From Gammaproteobacteria bacterium (lineage in GTDB: Bacteria > Pseudomonadota > Gammaproteobacteria > UBA6429 > Thiohalophilaceae): a stretch of DNA of 39,201 nucleotides. The translations under genes were made by a program, and so were the position numbers. A model generated the notes under the pieces. It was not told the DNA's origin. It made no database searches and was given only the letters and a program-made list of their open reading frames with translations. The DNA lies in contig JAUWUS010000012.1 in assembly GCA_030617815.1 (NCBI GenBank), positions 1 to 39,201 on the forward strand, in the 5' to 3' direction. Below are positions 7,257-12,986 of this stretch, piece by piece. The first letter of the stretch is position 1. Every line of letters starts with the position of its first letter.

Positions 7257-7349
7257 ATCTAACAAGACGTTCAAAACCGCTATGCACGGCATGGCTCGGA
7301 TTTTTAAAAAGCAGCGCTTTTTAAAAACCGTTTAACTATAACGTTAGCT
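7257..7349 (+). other. attC site 6 (93 bp)
   Basis: R'' is ATCTAAC (7257-7263), extended to GTATCTAAC, which is the exact complement of GTTAGATAC at the cassette start. R' is GTTAGCT (7343-7349). The arms TTTTTAAAAAGC and GCTTTTTAAAAA form the central stem. Confidence 0.9.
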
Positions 7350-7368
7350 CTATACAAATAGGTTTAGT

Positions 7369-8343
7369 ATGAATTTACATTTCCTTAAACTTTTTTCCAC
7401 TACAGTATTACTCTTTCTTTGTATGAGTTTTGCGCAAGCGGCAGACATAAATAAACCAATTATTGCAGTTGCCCCAGATAAAGAGTTATGCAAAGGGAGT
7501 GATGGTTTTATACCAATACCTAAAAAATCAAAAAAAATATCATTTAAGTATCTCATGGCTGTTATTGATAAAAAACTTGGGAAAAAGTGTAAATTAAACG
7601 GCATATACTTAGGTGGTCGAATTGAAGATGGTGAACTAGAACATATAAAACTAGCCTACAAACTATTAAATAACAGAAGAAATCCTACAACTATTGGTGC
7701 CAATACAATATGGCTGAATAGCCCCGGTGGGCTAATCCATGAGGCAATGAAAATAGGAGATTTTATTGCTGAAAAGAGAATGAAAGCAATTATAACGCTC
7801 AATGGAAAATGTTTTAGCTCATGTGTTTTTATATATGCCGCAGCTAAAACTCGTAGCGGCATTGGCGATGTTGGTATTCACCGTCCATTTGCTAATGAAA
7901 TTTCAGCAGAGTCACTTAGTTATTCTAAATATCTTTCACAATACAATAAGATCACTCCTGTTTTAAAAGATTACTTTGCAAAATATGGTGTCTCACCTTC
8001 TATAGTTGATGTTATGAATATTACGCCATCTGATAATATTAAAATTCTTACCCGCGAAGAAAGAAAAGGCTTTGGTTTGGGTTTTCAAAATATCGCTGCA
8101 AAAGAACACAATAAGGCAAGAACAATTCAGCTTTGTGGAAAAAAATACTATGACCTGCATCTACGGTTTCATGCAACCATTAAAAGTTGCCGGAATAAAA
8201 TGAAACTCAATACATTCTCTGCATCAGATGCCGGTAATCCATGTTGGGAAATCGCACGAATTGCTATGCCGCAATATATCGAGGAATTTGATAAATGCAA
8301 AACATTAAAAGAGATAAATCAAAAGACAAGAGCTAACAAGTAA
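7369..8343 (+). CDS. Cassette gene: periplasmic ClpP/SppA-like putative serine protease
   Basis: A 324-residue protein with a Sec signal peptide (residues 1-24, ending SFAQA). The body has a ClpP/crotonase-type fold signature: WLNSPGG for the oxyanion and turn region, then CFSSC at 148-152 with a likely nucleophile Ser150 or Ser151, and GDVGIHRPF with His171. This order is that of the periplasmic ClpP-like proteins related to COG3904. The C-terminal region contains further cysteines that may form disulfides. The last codons (RANK) come from a remnant of an attC R'' box (AGCTAAC at 8331-8337), so the original C-terminus or stop may have changed. It starts 19 bp after the core site with AGGTTT as a weak Shine-Dalgarno. 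It is large for a cassette protein. Protease activity is inferred, not shown. Confidence 0.78.
   Translation: MNLHFLKLFSTTVLLFLCMSFAQAADINKPIIAVAPDKELCKGSDGFIPIPKKSKKISFKYLMAVIDKKLGKKCKLNGIYLGGRIEDGELEHIKLAYKLLNNRRNPTTIGANTIWLNSPGGLIHEAMKIGDFIAEKRMKAIITLNGKCFSSCVFIYAAAKTRSGIGDVGIHRPFANEISAESLSYSKYLSQYNKITPVLKDYFAKYGVSPSIVDVMNITPSDNIKILTREERKGFGLGFQNIAAKEHNKARTIQLCGKKYYDLHLRFHATIKSCRNKMKLNTFSASDAGNPCWEIARIAMPQYIEEFDKCKTLKEINQKTRANK
8331..8340 (+). other. attC remnant (R'' only), site 7
   Basis: AGCTAACAAG is the exact complement of the GTTAGCT at the start of this cassette and carries the TAACAAG found in every other attC of the array. No hairpin or R' follows: the sequence runs directly into another gene's leader. 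The right part of this attC and the start of the next cassette are missing. Confidence 0.75.
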
Positions 8344-8386
8344 ATTAACATGGACAAAATAAAGACTGATTTTACGGAGAGAAATT

Positions 8387-8881
8387 ATGGCTGACCCACA
8401 TTGGACTGGTTATGTAGGCATGGTAAGTGGTATAGCTGGAGCTGTACTTAGTATAATAAGCTATAGAAAAAGTAGTAGCATTAAAAATCTAGATTTAAGG
8501 CTCGAACTTCGTAAAGAAATTAATAACACACATACAAACCTTGCTCATTTAACAGGCTTATTACCTCATGCTAACAATTCAAGGAGAGCAGTTGCAGCTG
8601 CTACCGGTAATTTTCATTCAGGAAATATGCAAAGATGGAATAATGAATTAGAAATAGACAATGAGCAACTAACATCTATTGCTGAAAAAGCACCAGATTT
8701 AGAAGCAAGCTATGATTCTCTTAATACAAAAGAACTTGAATCTAAACTTATCGAAGTTCATAGCTTACAAAGCGAAATTAATACATTAGTTAATAAATAC
8801 CAATCAGCAATTGATTCAGATGATTCTGAAAGAAATCATATACGTGAAGATATTCGGGCACGAAATATACCTCATGACTAA
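8387..8881 (+). CDS. Cassette gene: anchored coiled-coil protein, unknown function
   Basis: A 164-residue protein with a short hydrophobic segment at about 9-25 (YVGMVSGIAGAVLSIIS). A mostly helical, Glu/Asn-rich body follows, likely coiled coil at about 36-55 and 95-140. I do not recognise the family. It is the only array gene with a good Shine-Dalgarno (ACGGAGAG about 8 bp before the ATG). It lacks the usual core site before it because attC 7 and the start of this cassette are deleted; the R'' of its own attC (ACCTAAC) predicts that a GTTAGGT once stood upstream. Layout resembles the anchored helical protein at 4297-5016, without obvious sequence identity. Confidence 0.7.
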   Translation: MADPHWTGYVGMVSGIAGAVLSIISYRKSSSIKNLDLRLELRKEINNTHTNLAHLTGLLPHANNSRRAVAAATGNFHSGNMQRWNNELEIDNEQLTSIAEKAPDLEASYDSLNTKELESKLIEVHSLQSEINTLVNKYQSAIDSDDSERNHIREDIRARNIPHD

Positions 8882-8884
8882 AAC

Positions 8885-8965
8885 ACCTAACAAGAAAATT
8901 AAGTCATTCGCTTCGCACATTGGGACGCGCCAAAAGCGGCGCGCCCCTTATTAAAGACGTTATAC
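8885..8965 (+). other. attC site 8 (81 bp)
   Basis: R'' is ACCTAAC (8885-8891) and R' is GTTATAC (8959-8965). It is nearly the same as attC 2, including GGGACGCGC and GCGGCGCGCCCC. Its R' departs from GTTRRRY but matches the R'' of the next cassette. Confidence 0.9.
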
Positions 8966-8977
8966 CCATTAAATACA

Positions 8978-9412
8978 ATGAGAAAAATACTAGCCATAAT
9001 AATTGCACCACTCATGCCAGCCATATTAATAATTGGTTTACCTATTATATTTTCCCAATCCTGGCCATTCAACGATACTGATTACAAAATAATTATCTTT
9101 GTCTCTGTCATTGTTGGTTATTTTAGTTTGGCTATTATTGGCATACCCATCGTCTACTGGTTAACTAAAATGGGTAAGGTTAACTTTATAAATCTATCAC
9201 TATCTGGCGCAATTGCCGGAGCTGTGGTGTTTTCATTATTCTCAATAATTCTTGGCGCATCCTTAGATTCTACTACCTCACTGAATCTCGGTAGTATCAT
9301 ATGGGGTGCAGCTTTGGGTTTAAGTGTTGCATTAACATATAGTGCTATCTCGGGTATAACAAGTCGCTCAACAACGACGCCAAAAAGCGGCGCGGTTGAT
9401 ACTAATCGTTGA
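8978..9412 (+). CDS. Cassette gene: polytopic membrane protein whose end is coded by attC
   Basis: A 144-residue hydrophobic protein with probable membrane segments at about 5-24, 33-60, 72-95 and 100-125. Glycine-rich stretches (GAIAGAVVFSLFSIILGAS and IIWGAALGLSVALTY) suggest closely packed helices. I do not recognise the family. Translation runs through the R'' box and hairpin of attC 9, so the last 17 or so residues (SRSTTTPKSGAVDTNR) are encoded by the recombination site, and the stop codon lies in its R' box. Loss or exchange of that site would change the C-terminus. The leader is 12 bp, A-rich, without a Shine-Dalgarno. Confidence 0.68.
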   Translation: MRKILAIIIAPLMPAILIIGLPIIFSQSWPFNDTDYKIIIFVSVIVGYFSLAIIGIPIVYWLTKMGKVNFINLSLSGAIAGAVVFSLFSIILGASLDSTTSLNLGSIIWGAALGLSVALTYSAISGITSRSTTTPKSGAVDTNR

Positions 9413-9414
9413 AC
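9354..9414 (+). other. attC site 9 (61 bp, short type), right end of array
   Basis: R'' is GTATAAC (9354-9360), within GGGTATAAC, the exact 9-base complement of GTTATACCC at the cassette start. R' is GTTGAAC (9408-9414). It overlaps the end of the preceding gene. No further cassette with a matching GTTCAAC box is seen downstream. Confidence 0.88.
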
Positions 9415-9545
9415 GTCTGCTTTTGATGTTTGCCAGGGGTAATTATCTTATTTGATGAACGACCGCTAATGGCCGTTAACCGACATTCAGGATTAATCAA
9501 TATTTAAAACCTCAATCCCTCCAACCCCTTCTTATTTTACGCACC
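9415..9545. other. Non-coding right boundary of the array
   Basis: No gene seen. It holds CGACCGCTAATGGCCGTT (9460-9477) and CGACATTCAG (9481-9490), which resemble elements on the left side of the array near 3565-3628. The stop codon of the minus-strand heme protein gene follows directly. Confidence 0.4.
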
Positions 9546-11162
9546 CTAGCGCGCCTTGCCCTCGAGTCCCACCACCACAGTGCGCGCACGTAAATGTGAG
9601 AACACACCGGCGGGTACCTCCATTGATACCGTCTTCACTTTCTTCAGGCTATGTGCATCATAGATCACGAGTCGGTCACCATCATATCCAGCTATTCGGT
9701 CACCGCCAACTGAGGAGCTGACATAGAGGTAATCACCTCGTGCCGTGTATTCCGGAAAGTGTGAATGACCGAGTGTGCCTGAGACTGTTAGGGTCTTGGC
9801 AACTTTAAGAGTATTCTTGTCTATGAATTGAATCTTGTTCGCATTCGGACCGGTACCAACGATGTCGACCACAATATAAGGGGCTTTGGGATGAGCAGCT
9901 GGTGATTCAGTGGGGCCAAGGACAGGAATGCGCTTGACTACCTCGAAGGTATCCATGTCAAAGACGGTTATTTCATACGACTTGCAGGACTGTGAACCGA
10001 TATTGGTACCAATACCCAGCAGTCGGCCTTGCGATCTCACCACGGCACCCGAACCGAGGTGCGGCTGACACCCGGCAGGAATCTTTTTAACAATACGTCT
10101 TTTGGCCAGATCGATGACAGCATTGATATTGTCATCGTAAGAGGAAACCACGACGTAACGACCATCCGGTGAGAGAAAAGCATCATGCAGATGCCTGCCT
10201 ACGTTAGTTATTTTTGTAATTGGCATGTCAGGTTTATTCAGATCTATAATCCAAACCTGGCCGGCTTGTTCGAGTGCGATCACGAAGACATCTGCAAAGG
10301 GAGTGCTGGTGATCATGCCCGAGTCAGCTTCGACCATTTTGCCATCCGGGTTGATGCCACGCAGCTCTATCAACTTGAGTGGCTTCAAAGTTAAGGCATC
10401 CAGAATCACCGCAGTATTGGGTACGAAGGAACCCGCGGCCAGGTATCGCCCGTCGCGTGATACCGCGAGTGACGTGCCATTCAATCCAGCTCGTATCTTG
10501 CGAACAATCTTTAATGAGTAAAGATCAATTTTCAGGATATAGCCGGCATCATCCCGAACATAGGCCCAGCGTTCCTGCTTGGGATGAAAGTCCATTAGGT
10601 GCGGGGCAAAGTCGGTGGCTACCTCACCAATTTTTTTGTTGGTTCTGCCATCGAAGAACACGACCTTGGCTTTATCTCCGGCAGCGAAGCGTCCGCGTGC
10701 CATGATGGCCATTAGATCGTCGAGGTTCTTGATTTTGTAAGTTGGTTTGCTTGGCAGGGTTGATTCATCGGCTACGAGTACTTCAAGTGAATCTTGTATG
10801 TCGTTCAATCCCCAAGACATGGATTGCTTCGGGCGCTGCGCGATAAGCGAGGCTAGCAGATTCATTTTCCTGGTCGATAATTTGCCGGGCCACGTCGGAT
10901 GTTGCGGCATCAAGGTTGTGGCTCCTCCTTCGCGGATCCTGGATTTGATCTGCGCCTGGGTGAGCTCAGTTTGATCGCTGTTCAATGCTGGCCCAATGTA
11001 TCCGCCGCGATCCGCCCCGTGACATACCGCGCAATGATCAGCATACAGCCGCTCGGCCTCATCAAAATTTTCAGCCCAGGAAGCAGACGGCATTCCCAGT
11101 AGTGTTGTTATACATAAGATAGTTGCTATGACATGCTTCGTGTGATTTGCTGATCTATTCAT
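9546..11162 (-). CDS. Periplasmic c-type/d1-type heme protein (NirS/NirN-like)
   Basis: A 538-residue exported protein. Residues 1-30 form a signal peptide (cleavage near SWA/EN). A cytochrome c domain follows with CAVCH at 44-48 and a likely axial Met85 in TTLMPQHP. From about residue 135 the sequence is a beta-propeller of the cytochrome d1 family, with repeated blades such as FHPKQERWAYVRDDAG, LSPDGRYVVVSSYDD and DGRYLAAGS, and histidines (FAPHLMDFHP, GRHLHDAFL, GHSHF) that could ligate or serve heme d1. NirS is the cd1 nitrite reductase and NirN a related dihydro-heme d1 dehydrogenase; the sequence alone does not decide. No other nir gene is in the window, so heme d1 would have to be made elsewhere. 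Codon use is clearly more GC-rich than in neighbours and the strand is opposite to the array, suggesting transfer. A 17-bp palindrome lies about 40 bp upstream. Confidence 0.85.
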   Translation of the reverse strand: MNRSANHTKHVIATILCITTLLGMPSASWAENFDEAERLYADHCAVCHGADRGGYIGPALNSDQTELTQAQIKSRIREGGATTLMPQHPTWPGKLSTRKMNLLASLIAQRPKQSMSWGLNDIQDSLEVLVADESTLPSKPTYKIKNLDDLMAIMARGRFAAGDKAKVVFFDGRTNKKIGEVATDFAPHLMDFHPKQERWAYVRDDAGYILKIDLYSLKIVRKIRAGLNGTSLAVSRDGRYLAAGSFVPNTAVILDALTLKPLKLIELRGINPDGKMVEADSGMITSTPFADVFVIALEQAGQVWIIDLNKPDMPITKITNVGRHLHDAFLSPDGRYVVVSSYDDNINAVIDLAKRRIVKKIPAGCQPHLGSGAVVRSQGRLLGIGTNIGSQSCKSYEITVFDMDTFEVVKRIPVLGPTESPAAHPKAPYIVVDIVGTGPNANKIQFIDKNTLKVAKTLTVSGTLGHSHFPEYTARGDYLYVSSSVGGDRIAGYDGDRLVIYDAHSLKKVKTVSMEVPAGVFSHLRARTVVVGLEGKAR

Positions 11163-11199
11163 TGGTACACTCTCCTATGTTTATTACAAAGTAACAAAC

Positions 11200-11216
11200 T
11201 TGATTGCGCTAATCAA
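11200..11216. promoter_or_regulatory. 17-bp dyad upstream of the heme protein gene
   Basis: TTGATTGCGCTAATCAA has TTGAT and ATCAA ends like a CRP/FNR-family site, but the half-sites are separated by 7 bases rather than the usual 4. It lies 38-54 bp upstream of the heme protein start codon. It could be an operator for a redox or nitrogen-oxide regulator, or chance. The remaining sequence to 11521 holds no recognised gene. Confidence 0.3.
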
Positions 11217-11521
11217 TTGCTCGCTGATACCTGTTTTCATATTTTTATAGTTGTTTATCTACAGGGTATGTTGATTTCTGTTCCTCATACTGTGAATGCC
11301 TTCAAAGATTGGCGTAGCAATATTATAAGAAATTCTTTGGTAAGTTAGACATAACAGAAATTAAAAGGGCTGGAGAGGATAAATATTGATTAATCCTAAA
11401 TGTCCGCAACTCAAGGCGGCCATTCGATAAAGTACTTGAAGGAATATTGAGCCTGTTCACTTTTACTTATTTTAGGTGCTAATAAGTGAAACTAATTAGA
11501 ATGAGTATAAGCGAATCCACT

Positions 11522-11620
11522 ATGTTAACTTTTGGACCAGTTCCATCTCGTCGTCTGGGACGAAGCCTGGGTATTAATAACATCCCCCCAAAATACTACC
11601 TTTTTATTATGGAGCACTAG
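11522..11620 (+). pseudogene. 5' stump of a radical SAM protein gene (COG0731-like)
   Basis: The 24 codons from the ATG read MLTFGPVPSRRLGRSLGINN-IPPK, the characteristic start of a radical SAM family (COG0731-like Fe-S oxidoreductases) in which the CxxxCxxC cluster motif should follow at once. Instead the match stops after the IPPK codons (about 11593), the frame ends after eight unrelated codons, and no cysteine motif appears. Only the extreme 5' end of the gene is left, joined to the tail of an unrelated membrane-protein gene. It cannot code for a working enzyme. The deletion or insertion end therefore lies at about 11594. Confidence 0.75.
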
Positions 11621-11793
11621 CAATTGGCGCAATACTCGGTCTTGTTGTTACATACTTGATTTTTAAAAAACATAAAAACAAATGGCTATGGCTCTCCACG
11701 CCAATAAACATTACAGTTCTAATGCTAATCGTTAGCGTCCGCTTTCAGTACACTTGCAAGAAAGTTATATTTAATACGAATGGCTGCTACTAG
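11594..11793 (+). pseudogene. 3' fragment of a membrane-protein gene, likely a cassette remnant
   Basis: In the frame that passes through 11581, an open stretch reads FYYGALAIGAILGLVVTYLI, followed by a Lys-rich loop and WLWLSTPINITVLMLIVSV, then ends at a TAG at 11791. It has two membrane-like helices but no start codon, and it begins where the radical SAM stump ends. It runs through ATGCTAATCGTTAG (11722-11735), which equals the 3' end of attC 1. This suggests the tail of a former cassette gene, as seen also in the gene at 8978-9412. No R'' box or hairpin is left beside it. Confidence 0.5.
11722..11737 (+). other. Isolated attC 3' end
   Basis: ATGCTAATCGTTAG is identical over 14 bases to 4271-4284, the right end of attC 1, followed by CG. 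No matching R'' or stem lies within 100 bp upstream. It indicates that cassette material once extended, or was copied, to this side of the heme protein gene. Confidence 0.5.
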
Positions 11794-11815
11794 CCGTTTA
11801 CAGTCATCAATTTTT

Positions 11816-12118
11816 TCAAATATTTTTGTCGAGAAATCTTTCGTTAATAGAAGGAAGGGGATTTTTATTGATTTGAGGATTCTCTGGCATTTGTAAATGA
11901 AATCCTTGTTGTTCAATACTTTTGATCACTTCGGCGCCTGTCCCTCTAGCCATTTTCTTTTCAGGCGTTATTGTTAATGACATGACTTTTTCGGTTTCGC
12001 CTAATACATTTTTCAGTTCGTCAGGTAAATCAGATAATGGCGTTTCCGTTGGGATAAAAACATAGGTTTCATCTTTTTTTAGACTTTTATAAATGGTGCA
12101 TTCTATTTTTTTATTCAT
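11816..12118 (-). CDS. ycgL: YcgL domain protein
   Basis: A 100-residue protein of the YcgL family, small soluble proteins of gammaproteobacteria with no established biochemical function. The family pattern is visible: ECTIYKSLKKDETYVFIP near the start, LPDELKNVLGETEKVMSL in the middle, and the IEQQGFHLQMPENP end. About 20 residues beyond the usual domain end are Asn/Lys-rich and of doubtful meaning. The start at 12118 was chosen over an upstream in-frame ATG because it matches the family N-terminus and gives an ATGA overlap with the stop of the preceding gene, pointing to translational coupling. It is the second gene of a two-gene minus-strand unit. Confidence 0.85.
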   Translation of the reverse strand: MNKKIECTIYKSLKKDETYVFIPTETPLSDLPDELKNVLGETEKVMSLTITPEKKMARGTGAEVIKSIEQQGFHLQMPENPQINKNPLPSINERFLDKNI

Positions 12119-12807
12119 GAATTTTCCATGTCTTCTGAAATGGCATTTAGCGCAAGTTTGATTTGTTGAAAACGTTCCCATGCGTGGGGAATTTCATGGC
12201 CGTCTTTGCGTAATTCTTCGAGTAAGGATTTAGCATCTTTACAAACCAGCTCAAGTTGTTCCGGGCTGAATAATTGCAGTGCGGCTTCAAGATCATCGGC
12301 TTCTTCATTTAATAAAGTCGGAGTTAATTCATTTTCAAGTATAGGTGAATTTTCCAGCATTAAATCTGCAATTAAATTTCGTTGGTGTAACTCGTTATGC
12401 ATTTTTCTGGCGATGTCTTCTTCATCGAGTTTTTTTAATGCAGTTGGATCATCTGCTGCACCTTTACGAATTGCGGCCATGATCGCAGTGATGAGTTTAT
12501 TAATTGCCATTTTTAAGGCGGCGTGATCTCCGGGCATTGCACAACTCGTTGCATAACATTCATCAAGTTGTTCTTTTATTTCTAAAACAACATCACTTTC
12601 ACTATTACCACCGAGCTCAGTGGCTTTTTGCACAACTGACTGAAAATGAGTCATAAATGAGAGTAAATTTTCTTCATCCATTTTTTGCGCAGCTTCAATA
12701 TCCTGTTGCGTGAGTTCATGTTCGGGTTTAGGAAATAATGGGTTTAATAAACGGCGTTTTAAATGTCGTTCATGTGGGCCGGGGGCAGGGCTGAAATTCA
12801 TGGTCAT
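12115..12807 (-). CDS. Conserved-looking soluble helical protein, unknown function
   Basis: I do not recognise this 230-residue protein. It is acidic, mostly helical, rich in Leu, Glu and Lys, with no signal peptide or membrane segment. It starts with a short basic stretch (PHERHLKRRLLNPLFPKPEHELTQQ when read around residues 11-35). It is coupled to ycgL by an ATGA overlap, so the two products may act together. Three cysteines (in DECYATSCAMPG and LVCKDAK) show no metal-site spacing. The start ATG lies 37 bp from the edge of a G-rich non-coding stretch with no obvious Shine-Dalgarno. Codon use matches the core genes around it, so it looks native rather than imported. Confidence 0.75.
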   Translation of the reverse strand: MTMNFSPAPGPHERHLKRRLLNPLFPKPEHELTQQDIEAAQKMDEENLLSFMTHFQSVVQKATELGGNSESDVVLEIKEQLDECYATSCAMPGDHAALKMAINKLITAIMAAIRKGAADDPTALKKLDEEDIARKMHNELHQRNLIADLMLENSPILENELTPTLLNEEADDLEAALQLFSPEQLELVCKDAKSLLEELRKDGHEIPHAWERFQQIKLALNAISEDMENS

Positions 12808-12872
12808 AGGGGGATTAGCCAGGTTGATTTTGAAAAAGGGGGATTATACACATTGAATTGTGATTTTTCATG

Positions 12873-12980
12873 TTGTCATTGCGAGTAAACACTAAAAATA
12901 ATTATTTTAGTGTTTACGTGGCAATCTCATGATGCGGCGGTATAGTTATGAGATTGCCGCGCTATCGCTCGCAATGACAA
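12873..12980. repeat. Nested palindromic interspersed repeat
   Basis: Outer arms TTGTCATTGCGAG (12873-12885) and CTCGCAATGACAA (12968-12980) are perfect complements, and the GCAATCTCAT / ATGAGATTGC segments pair further in. In the left arm the expected CGATAGCG-type joint is replaced by a second perfect 13-bp inverted repeat (12885-12897 with 12905-12917, 7-nt loop). Repeats built on TGTCATTGCGAG with GCAATCTC are widespread in bacterial intergenic DNA. It separates the glc operon end from the ycgL pair. No gene is seen between 12808 and 12986. Confidence 0.7.
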
Positions 12981-12986
12981 GCAATA

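Larger units (their letters stand above)
3796..9414 (+). mobile_element. Integron gene-cassette array without integrase (CALIN-like)
   Basis: Nine plus-strand genes are separated by attC sites that share TAACAAG after R'', a folding GC-rich or A/T-rich centre, and a GTTRRRY-type R' box. The core half-sites are at 3796, 4280, 5085, 5548, 6112, 6556, 7343, 8959 and 9408. For each cassette the bases after the core G match, by complementarity, the R'' box at that cassette's far end: GTTAGGT/ACCTAAC, GTTAGGC/GCCTAAC, GTTAGAT/ATCTAAC, GTTATGT/ACATAAC, GTTAGCT/AGCTAAC and GTTATAC/GTATAAC. This is what a circularised cassette predicts, and it holds even where the consensus is broken. One boundary near 8340 is damaged. 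No integrase gene lies in the window. Confidence 0.9.

Noticed and set aside
7350-7862. Minus-strand reading frames inside the cassette with the ClpP-like gene
   Set aside because: They overlap the well-supported plus-strand gene, have no recognisable domain and run into the attC site.
4185-9414. attC hairpins as Rho-independent terminators
   Set aside because: The stems are long but imperfect and none is followed by a run of T; they carry integrase recognition boxes instead.
3549-9545. Possible CRISPR array, because of repeated similar sequences at intervals
   Set aside because: The repeats are 60-102 bp, differ from one another, are 450-800 bp apart with genes between them, and have R''/R' boxes. 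They are attC sites, not CRISPR repeats.
10185-11102. Several plus-strand reading frames within the heme protein gene
   Set aside because: They are shadows of a GC-rich gene on the minus strand, which has signal peptide, CxxCH and beta-propeller repeats.
11200-11216. FNR box for the heme protein gene
   Set aside because: Half-sites fit but the spacing is 7 rather than 4, so it is listed only as a dyad of unknown meaning.
11725-11916. A 63-residue minus-strand frame beside ycgL
   Set aside because: It overlaps the end of ycgL in another frame, has no Shine-Dalgarno and contains the stray attC end; no sign of coding.
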